Source: CAXXOK01 sp964640955 (GTDB lineage: Bacteria; Bacillota; Clostridia; Christensenellales; Aristaeellaceae). Taken from it: a stretch of 64,000 nucleotides of DNA. The DNA is taken from contig CAZXJI010000011.1 of assembly GCA_964640955.1 (NCBI GenBank), positions 1 to 64,000 on the forward strand, read 5' to 3'. Numbering within the stretch: position 1 is the stretch's first letter; the number at the start of each line of letters is the position of its first letter. Positions 35,824-43,807 of this stretch are shown here, in pieces. Below the pieces are notes generated by a model. The model was not told the origin of the DNA. It was given only the letters and a program-made list of their open reading frames with translations, and searched no databases. Made by a program: the position numbers and the translations under genes.

Positions 35824-36960
35824 TTAGAAGTAATAGCCATCAAAAGAGTTTTCATCGACATACAAGATTGTTTTAACGACTTCGCCAGTGGTCGCGTTGA
35901 TCTTGACTTCGTAAACATGAAAGTCATCGGCGGTTGCTGTGGTGTCGTCGGTAATTGGGCGATACATCACCAGCACCCATAAAGGACGATCAGGGTTGGT
36001 AACATCAAAGGAATAGCCGATTTTCCGTTGATTCAGTGTTTGCTCGCTTTCGCCCAGCACCACAATGGCCTGCTGCGCGATCGCGGTAGCCTCCTGTTGC
36101 GTAATTTGTCCTTCGCTCGGGAGACCGAAAACCTGACGTGTTGCCTGATAAAACATGCGAAATTTACGATCTGGGAAGTAAGGATTTTCTTGGATATAGG
36201 CATCCACAATCGGTATCCACTGCTCGGAGAAGACGGCTTTTTCTTCGTACGTCATGCTGTCAAACCGATAGTCAAAAACATAGCTAAACGATTGATACGT
36301 ACGGTTCGTCTGCGAAAATTGCTTATCTGCGGCAACCGTTTGAATATAGCTGCCGTCATACCCCAGCAACATCTTCTGTTGAAGGTCGCCTCCCTGATAG
36401 AAATAGATCAGCCAGACCGGCTCGTAGCCATTGTTGAAACGATCACCGTACAGAAAGTAGGCTTTGGAAGTCAGATGATCCATTCGCGTTTCGTAATCGC
36501 CAATTTCGTTGAGCGCGGCTTTTGCGTTGAAGATGGCATCCTGCTCCGTGACATCGTACTCGCCAGGTTCAGCAAAGGTAACTCCGGTCATTTCGTCCTC
36601 CCCGGCACGGAAAGGTTTTTCATAAGGTGCGTTATAGCAAAGTATTTCGCCAACTCTGTCAATTTCCACGAAGTAGGAACCAATATTAGCATCTGAGTTG
36701 GTGAATTCTATCATCCATAGGGGCTCATCAACATCAGCGTCCAGATAGCCAAAACTGGCTGCCGCCGTGGATGCCTCCAGCAGGGATTCCGTATTTTCGA
36801 AATGATCGCATATGGTTTCTTTGGCAAGTTCCACAGCGGCTTCCTGTTGTATATCCGTGCTCTCCGGGTCAACGTATACCGTCGTGTCTGCCAACGCAAG
36901 GCTAACCAAAAGAACAAGCGCAATCAATAGTGTTACGGCAATCCATGCTTTTTTCTTCAT
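35824..36960 (-). CDS. PepSY-like membrane protein E
   Basis: 378 aa from the ATG at 36960 behind GAGGAGG; a longer frame begins at 37128 without such a site. N-terminal signal or anchor helix (WIAVTLLIALVLLVSLALA), then ~350 outer residues with three PepSY-like repeats (QQEAAVELAKETI..., TEQDAIFNAKAALNE..., TQQEATAIAQQAIVV, each followed by a D-P-LW-type strand such as NPDRPLWVLVMYRP). It has no cytoplasmic anti-sigma segment and no sigma neighbour, although an ECF-type promoter lies 340 nt upstream. Probably a unit that lost its sigma gene. Confidence 0.75.
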   Translation of the reverse strand: MKKKAWIAVTLLIALVLLVSLALADTTVYVDPESTDIQQEAAVELAKETICDHFENTESLLEASTAAASFGYLDADVDEPLWMIEFTNSDANIGSYFVEIDRVGEILCYNAPYEKPFRAGEDEMTGVTFAEPGEYDVTEQDAIFNAKAALNEIGDYETRMDHLTSKAYFLYGDRFNNGYEPVWLIYFYQGGDLQQKMLLGYDGSYIQTVAADKQFSQTNRTYQSFSYVFDYRFDSMTYEEKAVFSEQWIPIVDAYIQENPYFPDRKFRMFYQATRQVFGLPSEGQITQQEATAIAQQAIVVLGESEQTLNQRKIGYSFDVTNPDRPLWVLVMYRPITDDTTATADDFHVYEVKINATTGEVVKTILYVDENSFDGYYF

Positions 36961-37301
36961 CGTTTTTTGTTCCTCCTCTAAATGGTTGGTTAATCGTGGT
37001 TTCAGCTCGAATTCATGGCCGTTAGGTTCTAGACGAAATTCATACTTGTAATGCAACTGTATCCTTTTGTTTACATTCAAAGCGTCTCCCTTTCTTTTGC
37101 AATTGTGAATTTCGTGTAGTTCAAACAACGAATCTTCGCCATCAACAATCCCTCCATTTCCTTATCCAACGCAATTAGCAAGCCACATCTTCCGCATTGC
37201 TGGTATAAAACCAGGTATAAAAGCACTTCACATTACTTGCCAGTAGCAAGGATATCCTTCCAGCTTTTTCACCTATCTTCGAATACTCCCCCCACATATT
37301 A

Positions 37302-37327
37302 GACGTTATCCTTCTCCGCTTTTTCCA
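37302..37327 (-). promoter_or_regulatory. ECF-type promoter upstream of gene E
   Basis: On the minus strand: TGGAAA, 16 nt, CGTCTAATA, then a GGGGGGAG site and only a short frame. The 330 nt to gene E hold no sigma gene, so the promoter seems to have outlived one. Confidence 0.5.
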
Positions 37328-37454
37328 ACTAGATAAGTGATCCACACGATTCTGAATCCTTTTGTATCGACCGTCACTGCAGCTGTATTAACTTATTAAT
37401 CACTTTAGCTGGCAAAAGTATTGCTGGATCTTTTCATGAGTTCTGCTGGAACTC

Positions 37455-37766
37455 TTCAATGTTCAAAAAGGCTTATATCCTCTACACTTTAGGTGAGCCA
37501 AGTGCAGATAAAAAACTCACCTGCTCAAAGATCAAATTGAAAGTGGCGATTCCATTGGGCCCAAAACTGGCGTAGATGAATCCGGCAGACGAGCTTGGCC
37601 GCTGCCATCCTCCAAGGGATGGATGTTCTGCAAGGCTTCATTTTACGCAACAAGGCGTTGAAACACGCTTTTTATGGTAACGCTCATTCACATAACAAAC
37701 GAAATGCAAAAAAACTAAGCTGCGCTTAGCTGTGTTTCGTATACCCATTTGAAAGGAGAATTCTTC
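37455..37766 (+). promoter_or_regulatory. Conserved leader, copy 6
   Basis: Promoter-like element TTCAATGTTCAAAAAGGC at 37455, mini-frame altered to GPKLA-stop, hairpin core at 37584-37635, final stem ACGAAAT/GTTTCGT enclosing CTAAGC/GCTTAG. Confidence 0.75.
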
Positions 37767-38168
37767 ATGAGGCACATGAAAAAAATGGTTGCTCTGCTCT
37801 TGGTCGTTATGTCCGTAATGGCGGTTGCGCTTCCTGCGATGGCAGACTATCGTCCTTGGGCTGATCGTTGGAATCTGCATACAATTCAACCGAATACTTT
37901 CCCAGAAGAAGGATCTGAATTGCGAACGCAAATCGCAAACCTTCAGGGAGATCTGAACACGTTACGGGGCATGTATAACGGGTTGTCGTATTATATGTCC
38001 ACTTATGCTTTTTCGCCGTTGACCGTTGATGGCTTATATGGTTCGGCCACGACAAATGCCATCAAAAAAGTTCAAGGATACTTTGGGCTAACGGTTGATG
38101 GCTACTGTGGTGTGAATACGAAAAACACAATCTGGAATGCACTGGGATTTACACCTGTAGCCGATTAA
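37767..38168 (+). CDS. Secreted peptidoglycan-binding protein 4
   Basis: 133 aa from the ATG 6 nt after GAAAGGAGA. Signal peptide (MRHMKKMVALLLVVMSVMAV...AMA). The mature part has a short N-terminal extension with DYRPWADRWNLHTIQPNTFP, then a peptidoglycan-binding domain (about 60-130: IANLQGDLNTLRGMYNGL, LTVDGLYGSATTNAIKKVQG, YFGLTVDGYCGVNTKNTIW). It faces sigma operon C. Confidence 0.85.
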   Translation: MRHMKKMVALLLVVMSVMAVALPAMADYRPWADRWNLHTIQPNTFPEEGSELRTQIANLQGDLNTLRGMYNGLSYYMSTYAFSPLTVDGLYGSATTNAIKKVQGYFGLTVDGYCGVNTKNTIWNALGFTPVAD

Positions 38169-38183
38169 CTTAAACCAACAAGG

Positions 38184-38225
38184 CAACGTGGGGAAGAGAT
38201 GCACACGCCTCTCTTCTCCACATTT
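38184..38225. terminator. Hairpin between convergent genes
   Basis: GTGGGGAAGAGATGC, loop ACAC, GCCTCTCTTCTCCAC with one mismatch, followed by ATTTTATT. Confidence 0.75.
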
Positions 38226-38261
38226 TATTGACTCGTTGCATAATGTGTATCCGCTAACCAA

Positions 38262-39674
38262 TCACATCCATAGGAGAAGTTTGTTAAAGGCTGAACCGTC
38301 GGTCAATTGATTTTCAGCATAGCTCACCACAGCCCCGGTGTGGGAATCGATTTCAACAGTGTAAATCACCTGGTCGTAAAAATCTTCCAGCGTTTCAGCA
38401 GCATATCGCACAGGCACCACATAATGAAACCGCCATACAGGGGAATTCACGTCAGTAACGTCATATACCGTCACAAAGGGTTCCGGCATATTTGGTGTAT
38501 CCTCATCGAAAGATGATTGCGACAGCAGATAGCTTTGGGCAATCGTTTTTGCTTCTTCATCGGTTATCGCATCGGAATCGGGCACTCCGTATTGATAGTA
38601 ACTGAGCGCTTTCACAATTCCAGGGTAGAAATCCGGAGTTTTCATTTCCTTTGCAAGCACTAACGGGCGTACAGCAGCAGACCATTGCGCTTTTTCTTCT
38701 AAAGTCCATGCAGGGAAGGAACGGTACTGATATTCGGATAACAGCGTTCCGATAGCCTGTGCCGCTTCATCTTGATTCCAATTCACACCAAATTGGTCAT
38801 ACATCACTTTGCCAAGATAATATTGAAGATCAACTTCACCGCTTGCAGGATCGATTTCTACGGAGCAGGAATCGCTCTGCCCGCTTTGATCCTCCCAATT
38901 CATTTCCAGTAGCCATACGGGTGAAAACCCATCCGTCGTATATATTGTCGTTTGGTCATCAAGGAGTTTTTTCTGGGGAAGAATCACATAATCATAGGTC
39001 ATGTTGTTCTCCGAAATCGTACCTTGGGGTAATTCCAGCCAAATTTCCGTATAGGCAATCGCCAGCTTCTTCGCGCTGTCTAGGGACAATACGCCGGTAT
39101 CTGGTAATACATACTTTTCAAAATCCGGCTGCTGCACGTTAGCTTCAATCATTGTTTCGGTATACCACGCTTTTTGTTCGAGGGACCAATAGCGGAAAGA
39201 ACCCCAAACCTTTTCCACGATCGTGCGAAAGGATACTGCATCACTGGAGCAGGAAAGCCACTGCGTTATGATGCTGTCTGCCAAAGTATCAAGCGTTTCC
39301 TCAGAGCCATCGGAGGATAATAATGTTTCCGTATCACTACTTTGCGCAATATAGCCATTTTCGACTAAGGAACGTACTAGTTCTGTTTTTTCCGTACCGC
39401 TCCACGATTCATAGGAACCTTCCGTAGTTTCTTTTGATAAGAAATAGGCTGCATCCGTCCATCCAAGTGAAATCGCTGCAAGTGCTACGGCGGCAATGAC
39501 AATCAGTATTAGCATTAGGATAAATGCAACCGATAACTTTTTCTTCACCTTAATTTCTCCTCTCGCTTTTCGTAGAATGTCCAAGCGAAGAGACGGCATT
39601 TGGTCAACACCGGAAAGGCAATCATCAATTGCATTTCGAACATGGTCACAGTCCTTCCAAGAATCATTCATCAT
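38262..39674 (-). CDS. Membrane anti-sigma protein with PepSY-like outer domains C
   Basis: A 470-aa protein. Cytoplasmic N-terminus (VRNAIDDCLSGVDQMPSLRL) ending GEIKVKKKLSVAFIL; transmembrane helix (MLILIVIAAVALAAI); outer ~400 residues with PepSY-like repeats, the last being ITDEEAKTIAQSYLL....TVYDVTDVNSPVWRFHYVVP and YTVEIDSHTGAVVSYAENQL. The sigma gene overlaps its start by 11 bp. This is the clearest example of the family's C-terminal module. Confidence 0.8.
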   Translation of the reverse strand: MMNDSWKDCDHVRNAIDDCLSGVDQMPSLRLDILRKARGEIKVKKKLSVAFILMLILIVIAAVALAAISLGWTDAAYFLSKETTEGSYESWSGTEKTELVRSLVENGYIAQSSDTETLLSSDGSEETLDTLADSIITQWLSCSSDAVSFRTIVEKVWGSFRYWSLEQKAWYTETMIEANVQQPDFEKYVLPDTGVLSLDSAKKLAIAYTEIWLELPQGTISENNMTYDYVILPQKKLLDDQTTIYTTDGFSPVWLLEMNWEDQSGQSDSCSVEIDPASGEVDLQYYLGKVMYDQFGVNWNQDEAAQAIGTLLSEYQYRSFPAWTLEEKAQWSAAVRPLVLAKEMKTPDFYPGIVKALSYYQYGVPDSDAITDEEAKTIAQSYLLSQSSFDEDTPNMPEPFVTVYDVTDVNSPVWRFHYVVPVRYAAETLEDFYDQVIYTVEIDSHTGAVVSYAENQLTDGSAFNKLLLWM

Positions 39675-40185
39675 TTCCGGCGCCTCCTTCCAAGAAGCCG
39701 TGCAAACGCCTTCGTGCTTTATTCAATCTTTCTGATACAGCGGTCGTCGAGATGCTGAGCACTTCCGCGATTTCCCTGATATTCAGGTTCTGGTAATAAT
39801 ACAGGATCACGGCTTCCATCTGTTTACGGGACAGACGCATGATTTCCGTGGTAAGTGCTACGTGTTCCAGTGTTGGCGGTGAGCTGGGCGCCGGAAGCCG
39901 CTCAAGGGATACCCTGCGATCCACATAACGATACCATGCATTCCGCCTGAAATCCTTACAAACGTTCATTGCGATATGGATCAGCCACGTCTTTTCGCTA
40001 CATTCTCCGCGAAACGTATCCAATCCCTTATAGGCTTTCAGAAACACTTCCTGTACGGCATCCTCTGCTAATGCGGTATCCTGTAGATAAATACAGCAGA
40101 TACGAAGCAACTCTTTTTCATACTGCAAGATCATTTGATTCAGATGTTCCTCATAGTTGCTGTCCGGGCCCTGGACAACTCCCAT
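39664..40185 (-). CDS. ECF sigma factor C
   Basis: A 173-aa protein. Region 2: LRICCIYLQDTALAEDAVQE, VFLKAYKGL, EKTWLIHIAMNVCKDFRRNA. Region 4: LSRKQMEAVILYYYQNLNIR, EIAEVLSISTTAVSERLNKA. Complete. Begins MGVVQGPDS. A weaker ECF-type promoter (CTTGAA, 16 nt, CGTCTATA) lies 28 nt upstream. Confidence 0.92.
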   Translation of the reverse strand: MGVVQGPDSNYEEHLNQMILQYEKELLRICCIYLQDTALAEDAVQEVFLKAYKGLDTFRGECSEKTWLIHIAMNVCKDFRRNAWYRYVDRRVSLERLPAPSSPPTLEHVALTTEIMRLSRKQMEAVILYYYQNLNIREIAEVLSISTTAVSERLNKARRRLHGFLEGGAGNDE

Positions 40186-40212
40186 ACGCTTCTCACCTCC
40201 CTCAATTATATA

Positions 40213-40238
40213 GACGTAAGAAAATAAGGAAATTCAAG
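40213..40238 (-). promoter_or_regulatory. Weak ECF-type promoter of sigma operon C
   Basis: CTTGAA, 16 nt, CGTCTATATAA on the minus strand. The -10 region fits the array's pattern; the -35 region matches only partly. Confidence 0.4.
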
Positions 40239-40391
40239 CCAGCTGTTGAAATTCTTCATGGTTATTTCAATATTTCTTCGTGATGTTTGCATTATCTATA
40301 AATGCCGATGCATGCGATGCCATTTTATATCCACGTATGGTTATCATGATAACAATGGGCATTATAAGCCTTTAAACTAAACTGACAGGTC

Positions 40392-40420
40392 GGGGAGGAA
40401 CGCCGCTATCGGCGCTCCCC
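40392..40420. repeat. Terminator-like hairpin, left copy
   Basis: GGGGAG, CGCCG/CGGCG stem around TAT, then CTCCCC. Nearly identical to 40619-40644; the two flank the palindrome at 40459-40580. Confidence 0.65.
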
Positions 40421-40458
40421 AGATCGTTGACAAACCCTTATATACATGTACCAATGCA

Positions 40459-40580
40459 GCTTGCTCAAAAAGCCCAATCTGCGTTGTCAGCTGCGGGAAG
40501 GCAAGGGGCATCACTTACAGGGAGTAAGCTCAACCCCTTGCCACCCTTGCTGTCTAGCATCTCAGACTTTTTGAACAGGC
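40459..40580. repeat. Long imperfect palindrome (MITE-like)
   Basis: Left arm begins GCTTGCTCAAAAAGCC and holds AAGGCAAGGGG; the right arm, read on the other strand, begins GCCTGTTCAAAAAGTC and holds TGGCAAGGGG. The arms (~58 nt each) meet at a loop near AGGGAG. No gene. It looks like a small palindromic mobile or intergenic element. Confidence 0.65.
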
Positions 40581-40618
40581 TGGCAGGGTATCTGCAAAAC
40601 AAGGTTTTTTGACACCCT

Positions 40619-40644
40619 GAGGAGCGCCGTTATCGGCGCTCCTC
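40619..40644. terminator. Terminator of sigma operon D (right copy)
   Basis: GAGGAGCGCCG, loop TTAT, CGGCGCTCCTC: a perfect 11-bp stem 17 nt after the minus-strand anti-sigma stop. It has a near copy at 40392. Confidence 0.8.
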
Positions 40645-40660
40645 CTAAGCATGGGGCGCT

Positions 40661-42262
40661 TCATAGGATTTCAGCTAAAAACATCGAAAGCGTATAATTC
40701 TCATCCGTCTGGGTACTTTCCATCGTAATCACATCGCCGGTATAGGCATTGATAGCGATGCCACAATACGCATTGGCGAAACGCCACTCAGGACGATCCG
40801 GATTTGTAACGTAGTAGAATACGTTCAAATCATCCATGTTTGCATCCATGCCAAGTTTCTCCTGAATCGCGGTAACCGCAATCTTTTGGGCAGCATCCTG
40901 TGAAATCGAGCGCTCATCCGGTAACGCGCTCACGTTCCGTGTCCATTCCCACTCGCTGCATCCCTCGCCGGTAAAGTAGGGATGGTTCGCAACATATCCG
41001 TTCACAAAATCGGCAAAAGCGTTATAAAATGAGGCTTTTTCTTCCAGCGACCAGCGATAGTAGTATTCATCTTTGGTATATGGGTTAGGAATCCCAACCT
41101 CCTCATAACGTGCAAGGCATAGATCGGATAGGGAAGTCTCGCTCCTGAGCACCTGATCGAATACTTTTCCCGCAGGTTCTGCGTCGATATAACTTGCATC
41201 ATACCCAAGCAGCACCTGCCACGCGATATTTCCCTTTTGGCTCCACATGACCAACCACACCGGTTCACTGCCGTGGGCATACAGGTCGCTGTAAAAGAAG
41301 TATGCAGTCGCATCCATTGCATCTACATCCGCAGCATCCACATTCATAATTTCCGTGAGTGCATTGCGGGCTTCCGCAATCGCCTGCTCCCGGCTTGCGT
41401 CCTGTTCTCCCGAGGTTGCGTCCGTACAGCCGTCCATCACATTTCGTCCCCAGACAATGAATTGTGTTTGCGGCCCCATAATGCCCAGCATTTCACCGGC
41501 TCGAGACATATAGATACGATAGGCCAACCCGTAACCAAATTCGATGGTCCAAAAGGGTTCATCCGTGGGGGCGCCGACCGTATTGTAAGCATCAGCCGCG
41601 AAGATGGCATCCGTTGTCATTTGATCAAGCGTCTCTTCCGAGATGGAAAACTTGCTTAGCACAGCTTCACGTGCTTGTGAAATTGCTTGTTCCCGGTCGA
41701 TATCCGTTTGCCCAGGTATGGCATAAGTAGGCCATGAATCCGTCAGCTCCCCGTATTTTTCCAAAAGTGACGTGTACAGTACGCGTTCCTCATCCGTCCA
41801 GTTCTCGATAGGGCCAAGCTCGCGTGTCATGACATTATAGGTATCGATATAGGTCATACCGCTAAAGTATTGAGCCAGGATGATTTCGACTTCGGTTTCC
41901 TTTTGATCTTCCGTTAAAGCGTCCCAGTCTGCCAGACTTGTATCAGGTAACACACCGTTATCAAGCATGGTTTGAACCAGCTGTACCTTTGCGGATTTCG
42001 GCCACTGCTCATATTGTCCATATGTGTTCTCAAGTTCTGCAAAGCTGCTAAAATAGTTCGACAGCCCGACAGCCAACGCGGTCACCGCTGCCAGCACCAA
42101 AACGATGATCAGAACAAAGCCAACAGATAGTTTCTTTTTCACTTTGGTTTCTCCTTTCGCGTTTGCCAAAACACGCTGCATCATCCAAGGCTCTCCTTCC
42201 AAACCGGAAAGGCGCGCATCAACGGCATGGCGAATCCGTTCACCCTGATTGTGGTCATCCAT
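40661..42262 (-). CDS. Membrane anti-sigma protein with PepSY-like outer domains D
   Basis: 533 aa from ATG 42262, inside an 8-bp overlap with the sigma stop. Cytoplasmic part IRHAVDARLSGLEGEPWMMQ, ending GETKVKKKLSVGFVL; transmembrane helix (IIVLVLAAVTALAVGL); the longest outer part of the set, with four PepSY-like repeats (DREQAISQAREAVLSKF..., SREQAIAEARNALTEI, ISQDAAQKIAVTAIQEKLGM and the final YYVTNPDRPEWRFANAY). Probable partner of sigma D. The ligand is unknown. Confidence 0.8.
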   Translation of the reverse strand: MDDHNQGERIRHAVDARLSGLEGEPWMMQRVLANAKGETKVKKKLSVGFVLIIVLVLAAVTALAVGLSNYFSSFAELENTYGQYEQWPKSAKVQLVQTMLDNGVLPDTSLADWDALTEDQKETEVEIILAQYFSGMTYIDTYNVMTRELGPIENWTDEERVLYTSLLEKYGELTDSWPTYAIPGQTDIDREQAISQAREAVLSKFSISEETLDQMTTDAIFAADAYNTVGAPTDEPFWTIEFGYGLAYRIYMSRAGEMLGIMGPQTQFIVWGRNVMDGCTDATSGEQDASREQAIAEARNALTEIMNVDAADVDAMDATAYFFYSDLYAHGSEPVWLVMWSQKGNIAWQVLLGYDASYIDAEPAGKVFDQVLRSETSLSDLCLARYEEVGIPNPYTKDEYYYRWSLEEKASFYNAFADFVNGYVANHPYFTGEGCSEWEWTRNVSALPDERSISQDAAQKIAVTAIQEKLGMDANMDDLNVFYYVTNPDRPEWRFANAYCGIAINAYTGDVITMESTQTDENYTLSMFLAEIL

Positions 42263-42773
42263 GAAAACGTCCCCTTTCCAGCATCGTGCGTAGCTTTTTA
42301 TGCGCACGGCCCAGTTGATTAGATACAGTGGATGGCGTTACATTCAAGGAAGCAGCGATCTCCGTTACACTCATATCTTGATAATAACGAAGCATCAATA
42401 CTTCCTTACACTTCCTTGGTAGTTCCATAATCGCAAGTGTTACTTCCTCGTCCTCCGCCTCATAGGGCAGCGATGCTTCCGGCAGTTCTTCCGGGGTTAT
42501 ATACCGATCCACATGGCGAAACCACCCCGTACGCTGCATATCCCGGCAAGTATTGATTGCAATGCGCATTAGCCACGTTTTCTCGCTGCATTCACCGCGA
42601 AAAGCAGGCAGAGCACGATAGGCTTTGATAAACGTTTCCTGCACCGCATCCTCGGCTAGTGCTTTGTCTTTCAGATACAGGTAACACATGCGGAGCAGAG
42701 CAGTTTGATATTGATTTACCAGTTGGTACACCGCCTGATCCAGATTGTTGTCAGGGCCCTTGACAACCTCCAT
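42255..42773 (-). CDS. ECF sigma factor D
   Basis: A 172-aa protein. Region 2: LRMCYLYLKDKALAEDAVQE, TFIKAYRALPAFRGECSEKT; region 4: LPRKCKEVLMLRYYQDMSVT, EIAASLNVTPSTVSNQLGRA. Complete. Begins MEVVKGPDN. A CGTCAATA -10-like box lies at 42801, but its -35 region is poor. Confidence 0.92.
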   Translation of the reverse strand: MEVVKGPDNNLDQAVYQLVNQYQTALLRMCYLYLKDKALAEDAVQETFIKAYRALPAFRGECSEKTWLMRIAINTCRDMQRTGWFRHVDRYITPEELPEASLPYEAEDEEVTLAIMELPRKCKEVLMLRYYQDMSVTEIAASLNVTPSTVSNQLGRAHKKLRTMLERGRFHG

Positions 42774-42981
42774 CCGCCGCTCACCTCCCTACCCTCTATT
42801 GACGAAAGAAAAGTCGGATTTTACGACTGAATGCAAACTTATTCTACTTTTTTGCATGCTTTCTGCACATTATCATTCTGAGTGTTTCCGTTTCGGACGT
42901 CAAGTTTATAGTTTTTGAATCTACTTATCCCTTAGAAAACGAACGTGTTGCTTGACCTTTTTAGAGTATCTTCAGCAATTC

Positions 42982-43020
42982 TTCAATGTTCAAATGTACT
43001 TGTATCTTCTACACTTTATA
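42982..43020 (+). promoter_or_regulatory. Promoter-like element shared with the secreted-protein leaders
   Basis: TTCAATGTTCAAATG to TCTACACTTTATATGG, matching the element before leader copies 2, 4, 5 and 6. Here it precedes the ArpU-like gene 43105 and no hairpin core follows. A shared regulator or sigma factor is likely. Confidence 0.55.
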
Positions 43021-43104
43021 TGGGGCGATAGGAAATATCATTCAAGGAAATTGAGTACGGCCGATGTCCTTAGGATCGTCAATTCTATGGTATAAGGGGA
43101 TGGG

Positions 43105-43491
43105 ATGGCAATGAATGGATTTGTTCAGAGGCTTATTATGGAATATACCAATTATCTTCATGATAAGGAGATGTATGAAAGGCACCTCGAAATGCACGAA
43201 AACTACGATATGCGTGAAGCCCTGACCGTTATAGAGATAAGAATTGGCATTGTTGAATGCTTGTTTAGGTTGCTGGATTCACAGGAGAAATTCGCATTCC
43301 GCCAAGCATTTCAAGGTACTCAAAACGAAACTGCCGCCATGCAATCAGCAGCGATTATGTGGATGTGGCGGCTTTCTATGGATGGGCGAACTCCCTGGCA
43401 GGCTCGGGAGCATGCTGTCGCAAAGATTGCTGTATTTGCTTCTGAGCATATGGAGATGATGCGGGCTATCTTCATTGATAAACAAGCTTAA
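43105..43491 (+). CDS. ArpU-like transcription regulator (paralogue 3)
   Basis: 128 aa, the same length as 25463. N-terminal MNGFVQRLIMEYTNYLHDKE, MYERHLEMHENYDMREALTV aligns well; the C-terminal helix-turn-helix part is more diverged (LLDSQEKFAFRQAFQ, REHAVAKIAVFASEHMEMMR). It sits at the right end of the sigma array under the shared promoter-like element, while 25463 sits at the left end. They may control the array. Confidence 0.6.
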   Translation: MAMNGFVQRLIMEYTNYLHDKEMYERHLEMHENYDMREALTVIEIRIGIVECLFRLLDSQEKFAFRQAFQGTQNETAAMQSAAIMWMWRLSMDGRTPWQAREHAVAKIAVFASEHMEMMRAIFIDKQA

Positions 43492-43708
43492 GCGTTATTT
43501 GAGAAATAAATTCAAAGAGATATATAATGCGCTTGAACAACTGTATTGACTTGCCTAGCGTTGCCGTTATTTTAAATTACGAATTTCATCGTATTCGACC
43601 AACACGCGCATTAAGCACTAAGCGGAATGATGGATGTGATTTATTCAATTTATCGCTCCATATCGTTGATGCGCAGTGCAAATTTGTATTTAGCCCCGTA
43701 AACCCCAG

Positions 43709-43735
43709 CCGGATCCGCAAACGCGAATCCGGCTG
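43709..43735. terminator. Hairpin in the gap before the ABC/sigma operon
   Basis: AGCCGGAT/ATCCGGCT around an 11-nt loop. Base composition changes sharply here from AT-richer to GC-rich. The gap 43492-43807 otherwise holds no gene. Confidence 0.5.
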
Positions 43736-43807
43736 AAGCTTATAGGGAAAGAACCCTCCCAACCCTTTTAGGCGCACGATACCGCACGGCTTTTTTCGTC
43801 AGCCGTT

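Noticed and set aside
36960..37128. Upstream extension of gene E to 37128
   Set aside because: The ATG at 36960 has GAGGAGG and the signal helix; the extension has neither ribosome site nor homology with related proteins.
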